Below, in pieces: positions 10,280 to 22,156 of a DNA stretch of 64,000 nucleotides. How positions within the stretch are numbered: the first letter of the stretch is position 1; each line of letters opens with the position of its first letter. The stretch comes from Siphonodentalium dalli (lineage: Eukaryota; Mollusca; Scaphopoda; Gadilida; Siphonodentaliidae): positions 60,881,627-60,945,626 of the forward strand of contig CP136061.1 in the NCBI GenBank assembly GCA_032622095.1, given 5' to 3'. The position numbers and the translations under genes were made by a program. Under the pieces are notes generated by a model that was not told the DNA's origin, made no database searches, and worked only from the letters and a program-made list of their open reading frames with translations.

Positions 10280-10980
10280 AATGCGAATATTAAAAGGTGT
10301 ACCTTTGAGCGAAAACCGCCATGTGGCTTTGATGGGACCAAGCAATGGGTAATATGCGGTCACGTTTTAATGAAATTCGGACAAATTCGATAGCTCCTTT
10401 GAAGAGTTTATCATAAACACGTGGGTAAGGTCCAAAAATATGTTTTTTTCATAAATGCGGACTACATACTATGCCAATGGATTCAAATCAGAAATCCAAG
10501 TTAGCTGCTGTCGGCCATGACATTTAGCGAATTTCTGGATAAAGGTGGCTCCCATCCAGAGGTCACCATGAAGATCCATAATGACATTTGGTGATGATAG
10601 GTCAAGTGATGGTTGACCTTGATTTGCAAAGGATTTAATCATGCTAAGAGTACAATTCAAGATGGCTGCCGGTGGCCATGTTTTTATATCAAAAACCGTT
10701 CAAGTTCGATAACTCCCATCTAAAGGCGATCCTAAACATGCCTGTAAGTTTAAAAAAAATATCTCTCTAATAAATGCGTGATGCATTGTGTGCCGATGGA
10801 TTCAAATTTGAAATCAAGATGGCTGTTAGGCGGCCATGAATTTCGGAAACAAAATCGATGGCTCCCAGAATACCATATGAACTATGGAGATGATCGCAAG
10901 AGGATTATGGCCTGTATGATGTGCCAAAGAAAAGTGTTGACATACGGACGCACGAACTGACGACGGATACCAAAGTTTAA
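10280..10980. repeat. GGCCAT-rich tandem repeat, ~160-bp monomers (copy 1)
   Basis: Monomers repeat with landmarks AATCCAAG.T.GCTGC..GCGGCCATG, then AATTCGATGGCTCCCATC, AGAGGTCACC.TGAAGATCC, TTTGGTGATGAT, GATTTA.TCATGC. Recognisable starts lie near 10490, 10650 and 10810. The same family fills 56700-57610. The 3' end degrades into CATACGGACGCACGAACTGACGAC-like sequence (10940-10965), which I recall as typical of this kind of repeat. No coding content. Confidence 0.75.
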
Positions 10981-11339
10981 TAAAAAAAACACACTTGACG
11001 GTAAACATTGGAAAAGGTCAAAGCATCGAAAGATATTCTGAAAATCATACTCTGACTAAAATATTTGAACTTAATACACGATTAACGATGTTTGTGGACA
11101 AATCATTGCAACAGTTTTGTTTACATAACAATCGATTCAACATGCGAAATTTCGTTATTGTAGAACTATTAATAATGAATAATTCAGAACTTGGTGATTG
11201 TTGAGTATATTTCACAATCAAAAATTCAAAAAAAGTTTATCTATTTTTTCGTGCATGTTATTCGTAGTGGTGATGTTTTTACCGGCTTTTACTTATATGT
11301 CTTTTGAAAATATTGACTGAGGCCGGAATTCTCGACTCG
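10981..11339. other. Unassigned, no gene seen
   Basis: AT-rich, with a small plus-strand frame (10995-11204) lacking any motif. Nothing supported. Confidence 0.3.
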
Positions 11340-12562
11340 CTACAATCGTGAAGTCAGCTTTACATCGTTGAATCGTTGAATTCATAGTCCCAAATGAGAC
11401 ATGAACGATCCATTGCAGCAATGCGAACCTTGAAAGTCTGAACGTTTCTTAAGATTCATACAATCCTTATGATCATGACCAGAAATAGAACATCATGCAC
11501 ATATGGTTTCTTTACTTTTACAATATTCCTGGCCATTGCCATAACCCTGACATTTAAATCCATCCTCATATGCCCAACCTTCAATGTTCGTGGAAGTTCG
11601 CACCGATTGAAGGTCAGAACTGTTCAACTGAACTTTGTGATCATCAACTGTCTTCGCAAATCTACGTACTTCTGTTAAGAATCAGCTATATCTCGAGTTC
11701 TCGACACAGCTCTGCTACTGTTCAATTCTTGTGAGGAGTAATCAACACTGGTATTTGTGCAATAGATGTTAATTGCACAGGAGCGTCAGTTTCAATTTTT
11801 CTTGAACATTCGATCAGAAGAAAGAAACTGAGTGGCCCAGTCCTGACCGGTTTGACAGATTTTAATTGTTCGGCTATGCTTTGTAGCGTTTTTTCAATCA
11901 CAAATACAGAAGGTCCCTTGACATCTGGATCAAAACCAAGTACCAAGTACTGAGGATATACCTCAGCATCAATGGAACTTGGCGGGTGGTCATTATTACT
12001 TTTTGTTTGTTATGAGTTCTGAGCAAATACTCGACAACTAGCCCAGCAGCCGTCTCGGACTACCCTTCGAATTATGGTCGGCCAAAGACTGGTACATATG
12101 TGAAGCGGTGACCCGTTTAACCACTGCACATAGCAGCCTTCCGATAAATCGCCAAAGTGAGACAGGCGTGAACAGTACACAATTGAAACATTTAACAGTT
12201 ACGAAATCCAAACAGATATGACACGAAAGAAACAGACATGAAAAAACAGAAAACACAACTAGAGACCAGAAATATAATAGAACAGATGCCAGAAATTGAA
12301 TCTGAAATACTGGAGAGATTAGCCGATTGATTGAGCCTGGTCAACTCAATCACCCGCCTTGAAGAGATGTAGTACCAAAGAGGACCATGAGCTCAGCCGT
12401 ATCCGCAGGTCGATGCCTCACGTGATACGGCCGCCCTAGTACCTTCAAGACTCCTACACCACACCTCACGCGATGAACCCCACGGCAAACAGGGTGCCAC
12501 ATTTGGGGATTATTACCCTCGCAGTGGGGCGGTAGCATATTCTACAAGTGCCCACACGGGGG
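11340..12562 (-). mobile_element. ORF1-bearing retrotransposon, copy 1 (3'-truncated)
   Basis: Reads on the minus strand: a 5' leader (about 12562-12010), then ORF1-related sequence (about 12000-11340). The leader carries family landmarks (CCCACACGGGGG, CAGGGTGCCACATTTGGGGA in plus-strand reading, GTCGATGCCTCACGTGATAC). The frame at 11946-11722 (minus) encodes VLGFDPDVKGPSVFV and LVQLTSIAQ-like sequence also seen in copies 2 and 3. Stops and frameshifts break ORF1, and the CAAT-type tail seen in copy 2 is missing. Confidence 0.75.
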
Positions 12563-13190
12563 TTTTCAGAGTATATAAAATTATCTGCATATAATGGTGA
12601 ATTTATCGACGTATTTTGATTTTGATCGTTGGAACGTGAGGAGTTGCTACAAATGGTCAAATGTGAGGCCTGAAGAGTATGAGTGCTTCAAAGTGATATG
12701 GAGCACTCCGCTGTCGCCATCGAATGGAAAAATACAGAATAAAGGAATTTTGAATCCAAATTGGCAGCACGCAACTTTGTTCTTACGTATATATTATATG
12801 CAACGCCTTTCGACTATTTGTCGTCCCGAACTAAGGAATGTTTGTCGTCCCGAACTAAGGATTATTTGTTGACAATTGTGCTTAGTTCATACGTTGTGTT
12901 TTCTGATAGTTCACGATCCTCGTGGCTCGAAAATTCAACAATGAGCCGAATGTTACAGTCTTACGCTGGGCAAAGTTCCTCACTTACCAAATTGATTCAC
13001 TGATATGAGTAAATAAAAAACATTAACCGTTCCTATACTAAATGGATTCTCACAGTCAGTTAAAAGGTATACATTGGAATGATATGTTATTCAATTGGAG
13101 GGATATCAAGGTGATAAAGGCGGACGGCAAATAAATAATACTGATTAGAAGACATTACAAGATAGAAATGGGAACATTTTATCAATATTT
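12563..13190. other. Unassigned; contains a 24-bp tandem pair
   Basis: GTCGTCCCGAACTAAGGA(ATGTTT/TTATTT) occurs twice head to tail at about 12821-12868. Overlapping plus-strand frames (12594-12872, 12761-13003) run through it without any recognised domain. No gene called. Confidence 0.35.
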
Positions 13191-13229
13191 ATTGAGGGAA
13201 TTGTTTAGATAATAATTTCAACAAAGTTT

Positions 13230-13605
13230 GTTGAACTTATTATTCTAATATTTCCTATGGGATGACTACTCACCAATGATGCTTCAGTATAGGATTATAA
13301 TAATGACAGGTGTTCAAGTAAATATAAGCGGACATGTTCAATAAGTCCATAAGGTTTTTGTGGTTAATACATGTGTGAACGGTTAGAAAGCTTAAACAAA
13401 TTATGTCTTAATTAGTAAGTCTCGACGATAAAGTATGAGATATTCCAACATCACTGAGTTGCGGAGGAAGAGATTGATAATTTATAGGTCGTATGATAAC
13501 ACACTGATTAATACGGCGCAATATGAATTGAGACTCTCCGTGTCTACTCATCTATTATTAAAGTAGCAGTGATGATTGGATTTAAGTTTTATATTACCTT
13601 TAAAC
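13230..13605 (+). repeat. Repeat R2, left copy of an inverted pair
   Basis: The sequence TTGCGGAGGAAGAGATTGAT, ATTTATAGGTCGTATGATAA, GACTCTCCGTGTCTACTCAT and flanks recurs reverse-complemented at 17515-17880. Similarity extends over ~350 bp. The pair encloses a 3.9-kb segment containing retrotransposon copy 2. This is either a dispersed repeat inserted in both orientations or the long ends of an older element. Confidence 0.6.
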
Positions 13606-14139
13606 ATATTTCATTCTTCAATAATAATATAATGAATCGGGCACAACTTGTTTCAACATATCCTCTCCCGAATTTATGAATTTACAATACATTTTAATTT
13701 GACAATATGGCGATAACAGAAACGTGTGTACATGGTGCAAAATGTATATACATGTTGTTGGATAAGTTCTTCCAGCGTAATGTCTTGTTAGTTAAGAAGA
13801 AAAGTTAAACGGTTGAACTTCTCCAGACAATCCATGTTGAAGAATTTCGAGTCAGTATGCTTGATAGGGCTTCGAAATCTAGAAAAAACAAACTAAGAAC
13901 ATATGGGCGTTTCAAACGAACTTTCGAGTTAGAACACTACGTTATCCACACAGCTTCCCAAACTGACCGTACATTATTTTTACGCGACTGATATTAAGTA
14001 ATTATTCACTTGCATGTGGAAAGGTAGATACACGCAACCGAAAAAGACCCCTTGACCATTACGGCTGTTTGTTGTGAAGACACGGTCGTCGAAGATTAAA
14101 TACGTCTTAACTAACTTCCCCCATTATTCTTCCCAAGGA
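13606..14139. other. Unassigned, no gene seen
   Basis: AT-rich sequence without open frames of note. No homology to other parts of the window was found by eye. Confidence 0.3.
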
Positions 14140-16223
14140 TTGATTGATTGAGGGTTTAACGTCGTTTTAGCCGCTAGGCCATATCACGACCAAGAACAGA
14201 ATCAGGTATCAAAAAAGTTCGTAGCGAAGAAACTGTGTAGATTAATCAGACAGCGGATTAGTTAAAACAATGCAATGAGCTACGTACAAACAAAATAACA
14301 CAACAGGAATGTTTCCACTTGGAATCAGGAATATAAATTGAAAAACTGACTGTGCAATCAAATTGTAAAACGTATACAAGTAGTACACAAATGGATAATA
14401 ATAGCAAATAGGTAACACAAAAGACTCCACATCGAAACATGTAAAGTAGCTTTTAATATAAGATTTTGCATTGCTAAGGCATTTATAATATATGACGAAT
14501 CACGCACAAGCCTGATCAATTCATCAAGCGGTCGGGTGGTTGAGACAGAATGTCAACCTTCGCCAAACCGACAGTCTCGATCCACATATATTGTTGCTTG
14601 TCTTTGAACGTTAACCGTTTCTCGTTAATCTTGTGGTCAGATTTTGAAAGCTCAAAGATTTGCCTTTCTTTCTGAAAGACTTTGGCGATCTGTGTTTCGA
14701 AGCAACAGATGATTTTTCTTTTAGAACAATACGATCAACTTGCATAAATTGTTTCGAAGGAAATGTCTCAATGGCAGAAGCTAACATTACCTGTGCTACA
14801 GGTTCTGGAACAGGAATAATATCAGTCTCCTCAACTTGTGTTGCTACATGTTGTGATATACCGACGAGTTTGTTTGACTCTGTGTCTGAGTGCTGGCATC
14901 AACACTTTTTGGTAGACACGATTGCTGAGTATGTGACATGCGCAATGGGGGGTCCAGGACCAACTATTTTCATAGCATCTATACACGACAGATGCTTCTC
15001 AGCTTTTCATCGTTGAATCTTAAAATCATAGTCCCAAATTGTACACGAAGGACCCATTGCAGCATGTGAATCTTGACAGTTCGAACAGATTCGTACAATC
15101 CTTATGATCATGACCAGAAATAAAACATCGTGCACATATATATGACACCTTTACTTTTACAATGTCCCTGGCCATGACCATACCCCTGACATTTAACATA
15201 TCCAATGGCATTGGAACATATTTGATTAAATCCATCTTCATATAAAAAACCGTCAACGTTGATGGATGTTCGCACCGATTGAAGATCAGAAGATAACTAT
15301 TCAAAGGAACGTTTTGTCCATCAATTGTTTTTGTAAATCTACGGACTTCTCTAACGCCCTGTGGTGTTAACTCAGCCAACATCTGACTCAGCTATATCGC
15401 GAGATCTCAACACAGCTCTGCCACTTGCAATGTCTTGTGAGGAGTAATCAACATTGGTGTTTGTGTAATAGATGTTAATTGCACAAGAGCGTCAGCTTGA
15501 ATTTTTATTGAACATTCGATCAAAACAGAGCCTTTTAGTGGCCCAGTCCTGATCGGTTTAACATATATTTTAATTGTTCGGCTGTTTTGTGGCGTTTTAT
15601 CATTCACAAATACAGGAGGTCTCTTGACATTTGGATCAAAACCAAGTACGGAGGGTAGACCTCGGCATCAGTGGAACTTTGCGAGTGATCAATCTTACGT
15701 GTTTGTTTGTAAAGAAGAGTTGCCATATGAAAAAGCAAATAATGGACAACTAGCCGCTTCTGACTGCCCTTCGAATTATGGTCGGGCCAACAAAGGCTGG
15801 TACTTAGCTGAAGCGGTGGCTCGTTTAGCCACTGCATATAGCAGCCTCCCGTTACCTCCCCACAGTGCGACAGGCGTGAACATTACAAGATGGAAACACT
15901 GAACAGTCACGAAGACGAAATGCATAGACATGACATGGAAGAAACAACATCCATGAAAAACAGAACCCACAACTTGGCACCATAAATAAAATAGAACAGA
16001 TGGCAGAAATGTAATCTGAAACACTGTAGTCATTGGTTGATTCGGGTCAACTCGTCCTGAAGAGATGTAGGACCAAAGAGGACCACGAGCTAAACAGTAT
16101 CCACAGGTCGATGCAGCACGTTATACTGCCGCCCTAATCCACACAGGACTCCTACACCACCCACGGCATTCTTACCCATCGCAGTGAGGCGGTAGGCCTA
16201 TATTACACCGGACCCACACGTGG
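14140..16223 (-). mobile_element. ORF1-bearing retrotransposon, copy 2: most complete, leader + ORF1 + tail, no RT
   Basis: Minus-strand order: 5' leader (about 16223-15730), ORF1 (15726-~14660) and a 3' tail (~14650-14140). The tail ends CGACGTTAAACCCTCAATCA(ATCAATC), a CAAT-type terminal microsatellite typical of some non-LTR retrotransposons. Total length is only ~2.1 kb. No apurinic endonuclease or reverse-transcriptase sequence lies between ORF1 and tail, whereas an autonomous LINE would have ~3 kb of ORF2 there. Copies 4 and 6 have the same arrangement, so the missing ORF2 appears to be a family trait. No target duplication could be defined. Confidence 0.75.
14660..15726 (-). pseudogene. 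Gag-like ORF1 of the RT-less retrotransposon (copy 2), disrupted
   Basis: Translation starts at an ATG at 15726 (minus), giving MATLLYKQTRKIDHSQSSTD, the counterpart of MATHNTKTRKIDHSPSSTD in copy 3. Later blocks include VFVNDKTPQNSRTIKI, IRTGPLKGSVLIECSIKI, ELTPQGVREVRRFTKTIDGQ and SYICARCFISGHDHKDCTN, which contains a CX2C-X4-H-X4-C zinc-knuckle-like pattern. Further on, TIWDYDFKIQR matches the CPIWDYELKIQR of copy 3. Together these resemble the nucleic-acid-binding ORF1/Gag protein of I- or Jockey-type LINEs, which coats element RNA. Several stops and frameshifts show it is dead. The plus-strand 118-residue frame at 14660-15016 is its antisense shadow. Confidence 0.65.
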
Positions 16224-17514
16224 GTGAATAGTAAGAATAATTGATGTTATTTTTAGAAACGAGGCGAGTTTCGCCATAGCTCCAGTGAACTCACTGTTGC
16301 CATACAGGATACGGCTTGTTGCGACCCAAGATACATGGTCAGAAATCGCCTATGCGTTTCCATTTGTATTTGCCCAAAAATAGCTAACTTGTAAGATATG
16401 GTGAGTATTAGTGTGTATAATTTGAGGCTTCAACCGCCAAATCCTTTTAAAGCCACATGGTGGGACACCACCTGATACATAACGAGTGCAAAGCCAAGCG
16501 TGGTGTGCACTCGACGCTAATTTCAGTGAGTGGGCAATGCTAAATGTTGGTATAATGTAAATATTGTGCTGTTTTCTCTAAGTTCAAGTATTTTCGTAAC
16601 TTTGGAGACAATCAAACTAAGAAACCCATCGTACGTTTATGAGTGCACGTATACTTTCACTCTTATTGGCTGATCTACCAAAAAGATATTCGAATCAAAC
16701 TGTTGGTACTTTAGTAGCAATGCTAAATATGTCACGAAAACCAAAGGACAAAGAAATCCAAAAATCAACATCCCAGTTTCAATGTGATGTGGTCGGAGGG
16801 AACCATACTGATTCTCGGTTTTGTCACATCTGAGCTGAGTTCCGTAAATATGTAAAATACCTCCATACGGACATTATAATTATGCCACGTTGAGAATTAT
16901 GCAAAGTCATGGAGGTTCAAATATTCTGGGACCTGACTTGTCTCAGCATGGACAATAAACCATAGTATTGGTCATTATATTCCTGATAGTCGGCACGTTG
17001 AAGATGGTTGAGTCTATCGACCTATCTTGAACCTACTACCAAATTACTTATACTTGTGTTTTAGGTTCAACTGACCAATGTCCGTTTAGGTGAAACATAC
17101 ATTCATATAATACATTATATATTCATGTACATTTGAATTTGAATTTAATCAGTATTGTTGATGTAAATCGTTTAAAATGTATGCCGTTCCCTTCTTTCTT
17201 ATAACGCGTGGGATGTTGAAAGTCAAAATGAATGCATCGAAAGTTGTATTTTGTATTGTCAGTAATGCCATCGGCCATATACAGAGTCGTGGATTATATC
17301 AAATTGAAACATAATACGCCTGACTAAAACTAAAGGGCATTATTTAAAGGGGAATCGTATACCAAGCAAATGTTACCAACAACCACGCGATCGAATGCAT
17401 AATGTCATGGTATTTGTTATATATTCTATGCTTATGTGAGACTTGTGAATCAATAATTCTCAGCCCTATTTTCGCAATCTATGAGCGGTCAGCTTGATTC
17501 CCAAGGCTAGCTGT
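16224..17514. other. Unassigned, no gene seen
   Basis: About 1.3 kb lacking repeats recognised elsewhere in the window. A 64-residue plus-strand frame (16639-16833) is the largest and has no motif. No regulatory element can be supported. Confidence 0.3.
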
Positions 17515-17880
17515 GTGAACATAAAACTTAAATCCAATCATCGCTGCTACTTCAATAATGGATGAGTAGACACGGAGAGTCTCGGTTCCTATTGTGTGGT
17601 ATTAATTAGTGTGTTATCATACGACCTATAAATTATCCATATCTTCCTCCGCAACTCAGTGACGGTGGAATATTTCATACTATATCCTCCTTAGCAATTA
17701 AGCCATAATTCACGTTTTAAGCTTTCGAACAGTTCAAGTTAACTAAACAACCAGTATCAACTGATTCAAACCTGGCCGCTTAAAACCTTTACTTGCACAT
17801 CTGGCAATATTCGATTCGTGTCCATCTGACACCGACTAGCCTTAGAAAAACGTTACCACAAACCGATCAAGCAATACCAC
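17515..17880 (-). repeat. Repeat R2, right copy of an inverted pair
   Basis: Reverse complement of 13230-13605: ATGAGTAGACACGGAGAGTC, TTATCATACGACCTATAAAT and CTTCCTCCGCAACTCAGTGA are the matching landmarks. The outward flank (AACAGTTCA..., CCGCTTA.A.CCTTTACTTG) is also shared, so the homology continues into about 17860. Confidence 0.6.
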
Positions 17881-18423
17881 TAAACACTAATGTTGTCCGT
17901 CACATATTTGGACCCACACACCCTCGCCATAACCATCCAAACAAAACCACCACCAATATATCTCTACCTTCGATAATTTATTCGAGCGTAACCGTCATGG
18001 CTAACATACATGTAGGGAAATATTAACCTCACGTTCTATTACTGTACTGAATAATATAGCCCTGACGTTTATTAATCATAATTTTGTTACCATTACCATT
18101 TCACAATATATCGAATAGAATATAATGTATTAAGAAAAATACGCCCCAGACTTGGAGCAGTTTGCCATACAAAGATATAATATGGCCTGATATTTGAGCA
18201 CACACCATACGAATAATGATAGCATCAGTCATGTAACTTAACAGACATGAAATAATATTTACGTAGTGTTCGTTCTGCACTCGAAAACATCTTGACCATA
18301 TTGCATTTGTTTTGCGCAACTTTGTGTAATGTAATTATCTAGTTTATCAATTGGTCCCATCTAATCATCAGTCGAAATTAATAAAACATTCCTCTTCCTC
18401 CATTAGTTTTAGTAATTCACTTC
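17881..18423. other. Unassigned, no gene seen
   Basis: AT-rich DNA. Small frames on both strands (17793-18026 plus, 18101-18319 minus) carry no motif. No repeat recognised. Confidence 0.3.
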
Positions 18424-20035
18424 CCGGGGTATAGTATGCCTACCGACCCACTGCGAGGAGTTAGAATCCCATAATGTTGCACCACGTTTGCCATGGGGTG
18501 CATCCCATGAGGTGTAGTGTAGGAGTCATGGATATATTGTACTATAGGGCGGCCGTATCACGTGAGGCATCGACCTGCGGATACATGTATGGCTTAGCTC
18601 ATGGTCCTCTTTGGTCCTGCATCTCTTCAATACGGGTAGTTGAGTTGATCCGGCTCAATCAATCGGCTAGTCAACGCCTCTCCAATTTTTTCAGATTACA
18701 TTTCTACCATATTTTCTATTATGTTTATGGTGTCTAGTTGTGTCTTTTGTTTTTCGTGTATGTTTCTTTCGTGTCATGTCTGTTAGCATTTCGTCTTCAT
18801 CACTGCTAAATGTTTAAATTTTGTTTGTACTGTTCACGCCGGTCTCACTGTGGCAATTTACCGGGAGGCTGCTGTATGCAGTGGTTAAACCGGTCACCGC
18901 TTCATCTATTTACCAGTCCTGGACCCGACGATAATTTGAAGGGTAGTCCGGTGCGGCTGCTGGGCTAGTTGTCGATTATTTGCTTTTTCGTATGGCAACA
19001 CATAACACAAAAACGTAAGATTGACCACTCGCCAAGTTCCACTGATTGTAAGGTCTATTCTCAGCACTCTGTACTTGGTTTTGACCGGAATGTCAATAAA
19101 CCTTCTGTATTTGTGAGTGATAAAGCTACAAAGAATAGTCGGACAATTAAAATATGTCAAACCAAACAGTAGCGGGCCACTAAGTGGCTCTCTTCTGTCG
19201 CATGTTCAATAAAAATTCAAGTTGACGCTCTAGTGCAATTAGCACCTACTGCACAATCACCAGTGTTGATTACTCATATAATACATTGAACAGTAGCTCT
19301 GAGTGATATATATTGGCTGAATTAACATCACCGACAGTCGATGGACAAAAAGTTCATTTGAATAATTTTCTTCTGACTTTCAATTGAACGTCCACGTACG
19401 TTGACAGTTTTGGCATATGCAGATGGATATGTTATAAACCCATTGCGGTGTTTTAAATATCAAAGGTATGGCCATGAACATTGTAATAGTAAAGAAACCA
19501 TTTATATTTCTGGTCATGATCATAACGATTATACGAATCTTTAAAAATGTTCAAAATGTCAAGGTTCGCATGCTGCAATGGATCCTACATGTCCCATTTG
19601 GGACTATGAATTAAAGATTCAACGATGTAAAGCTGAGAAGCATATGTCATATATAGATGCTAAGGAAATATTTGGTCCTCGACCATCCATTCCACATATC
19701 ACATACTCAGCAATCGAGTCTACAACAAGTGTGTTGACGCCAGCACTAGACACAAAGTCAGTATATCACTAGCAACACAAGTTGAAGCTACTGATATTAT
19801 TCCTTTTTCGGAATCCGTAGCGCAGGTAATGGATACAGCGTCTGCGGTTAAGACATTTCCTCTTCAAGAATATATGCAAGTTGATCCTATTGTTCCAAAA
19901 CAAAACATCGCCTGCTTCGAGTCAAATCTCTCCAAGAGGTACATCTTTGATACTTTAGTTACTTTTAAACGCACTACATATGCCACAAAATGACTTACTC
20001 AAGTCACGGCTTCTAAAAAAAATAGAGATAGGGAC
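18424..20035 (+). mobile_element. ORF1-bearing retrotransposon, copy 3 (only plus-strand copy)
   Basis: Begins at CCCGGGGTATAGTATGCC with the family's leader: ATGGGGTGCATCCCATGAGG, CGTATCACGTGAGGCATCGA and CTCATGGTCCTCTTTGGTCC are all shared with copies 1, 2, 6 and 10. ORF1 starts at 18992. Sequence after ORF1 (19900-20035) aligns to the C-terminal end of copy 2's ORF1, but the 3' tail is absent or lost against the head-to-head copy 4 beginning about 20080. Confidence 0.7.
18992..19950 (+). pseudogene. Gag-like ORF1 (copy 3) with zinc knuckles, disrupted
   Basis: The ATG at 18992 opens MATHNTKTRKIDHSPSSTD; a frame then reads VLGFDRNVNKPSVFVSDKAT before a stop near 19170. Further on, around 19447-19490, RCFKYQRYGHEHCN is a CCHC-type knuckle whose second cysteine has become tyrosine. 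At 19549-19610 CSKCQGSHAAMDPTCPIW is an intact CX2C-X4-H-X5-C knuckle, followed by a basic, alpha-helical-looking stretch (ELKIQRCKAEKHMSYIDAKE). This knuckle series followed by an 'xxCPxWxxExxI..' block is the usual C-terminal half of LINE ORF1/Gag. At least two in-frame stops and a frameshift make the copy non-functional. Confidence 0.7.
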
Positions 20036-20079
20036 TAGTGTGCAGACATATAATAAAAAAAAAACACAAAAATGAGCAC

Positions 20080-20870
20080 ACAAATACAGGTTCAAAAGAT
20101 AATTAATAGCAAATAATATAAATTCAAATTCAACAAGGCTTCACGTCCAAATAAGTAAAGTATAGTCTCTAATGTCTCACCTGGCATTGATAATATATTT
20201 GTAATATTGTATTAATCTTTATCAATGCATCAAGCTGACATTCGGGCGGGGGACACGTGTCACCTGTCTCCCATCTGGCAGCATCAACAGATACACTTGT
20301 TGGTGTCATTCAAAGTTAAAGTTTCTCTTCAAGCAACGTTTGAGCTGCTCAAATTCAAAATGTGTCAGAGATGGTTTGGTGGTGGTTTTGGAGCAACATG
20401 CCAAACTTGAGTAGATTGTTCTGGAACTGGAGAAACACTTTTGTTATATTTATTTGGCACAATTATTTCAACCTGCGCAGATGTGTCCATGACCTGTGTT
20501 TCGGTTTCTTGGATAGAAGCAATATCGGTCAGTTACATTTGATTTGTTAGTGACACACGACTACATTGTTTTGACTCTCAGTCATTTCCTTGCAGACACA
20601 ACTTCAGAAAACCAGTATACAACAGATAACATAAATTTTATCTGAAACACTATAGAGTAACTTGAATGAGCTGGGTCAACTTAACCACCACCGAGTAGAT
20701 CCGTATCGCATATCGATGACGCACAATATATTGCCGCCATATTACCACTATAATCATACAACTCACGCGACACCACGACAAAAATGGTACCACATTAGGG
20801 GATTCTTACCCACTCGCATTGGGGAAGTGGACATATTTTGCCCCGTGTCACACATGGTACTATAAAGAGA
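20080..20870 (-). mobile_element. ORF1-bearing retrotransposon, copy 4 (internally deleted)
   Basis: Minus-strand reading: leader (about 20870-20640) with CACATTAGGGGATTCTTACC (plus-strand form), then the C-terminal end of ORF1 (about 20620-20340, with the GTTGCTCCAAAACC segment) and the tail start (about 20330-20080, with CAAGGCTTCACGTCCA shared with copy 6). Most of ORF1 is deleted. The ORF1-end-to-tail junction matches copies 2 and 6, again with no reverse transcriptase between them. Confidence 0.6.
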
Positions 20871-21845
20871 CATTAATGATAAGTTCAATGCTGAAATGGT
20901 AAAACTAAAAACCGTCTGTCTCACTTCTGTGGAATTGAAAACAGCCGATAATTCTCAATAACTGCCGCTAGTTTTTTCCGAATATATGGGTATGTTCACA
21001 TTATGTAATAGTATATTTATTTGGCCATTCGCAAGTCGTGCACAGGTAACTGACAGCTGTGTAATTTTATCCCGCTGAACACCCACTCATGATCGCCTTT
21101 CTGAGGCAAATACGACAGGCCATGACATAACCGGAAAGTTAAGAAATCCGCATGGAACAGAAACGAGCGTTCACAGTTAGTCTATTCTTGATATGGTCGA
21201 AATAAAGAGTTTATTAACTATCCCAGTGTATGTGGTGTAGCGAGTGATGGTTCTGCTTATATCGTTATCAACAAATAATATCGCTTGTTTGTTAATATTA
21301 CACGTCTGTCCTGCCCTATATAGTTTCTGGACAAAGTATGGTACAGATGACGATATTGCTATAGGATCGCCATTCGGGGATGGGTGTTCTAACTTAAGAG
21401 TTTCTATTTCTAAATGCACAAATTGTCCTCTTTGATTATAGGTTATATAATTATCCAACTGTGGAACTGGGAAATGCCATTAGAACACCCTTATTTGCTC
21501 ATGTTGTCCCAGTGTGACAGGAACATTGTCAGTGGAGCCAACAGGGAATGAAAACACCCCAAATGGCATGGTTATGTATATTAGGGTGGATAAAAATGGA
21601 CATCGTTTATGCTGCTGTTCACATAAGACTAGATATGATTGTCGCATGCCTAATGTTCTCTGCTAGCAGCCAGTGTAGCAATCGGTCGTAAACACTCACC
21701 GATCTCTCCTCTCGCAATGGCGCGCTTGGATAACATGTACTTTACATGTAATATTACAGCATGAACATATCCGAATTTAAGCCAGCATATTGGTATGTCT
21801 TGTACATGTAACTATCGACCCATATTATTAGTCTGGTCCTTGTGA
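20871..21845. other. Unassigned, no gene seen
   Basis: A 93-residue minus-strand frame (21177-21458) is the largest. It has no hydrophobic core, zinc-binding or catalytic pattern I recognise, and the opposite strand is also open. No repeat match noted. Confidence 0.3.
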
Positions 21846-22156
21846 TTTTGAGGGGAACCTAGAACCTAGACAATTTGTTGATAATCTGTTTTGGTGTCAT
21901 TTTGTTGGGCAGAATCTGGGAAACAATACATCCATAATCCACTTTGGGAAAAATTGTCTACAGCTCGTTGAAACATATAGGCTCCTATTTATGGCATGTT
22001 GTGTCAATTTTGCTGTTTCTTATTAGTCCAGTCAATCTGATGGAAAGAAACAGACAACCGTGAACAAATTGCTATGCAATCTCTTTTGGTGTTTTTGTGT
22101 CGTTACCCATATAATAACATATCCAAAATCCCCATGAAATCCAGAATGGGAAAGTC

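Noticed and set aside
14660-15016. 118-residue plus-strand frame with Cys/Thr-rich sequence
   Set aside because: It is antisense to the Gag-like ORF1 of retrotransposon copy 2, and the homology to other copies is on the minus strand.
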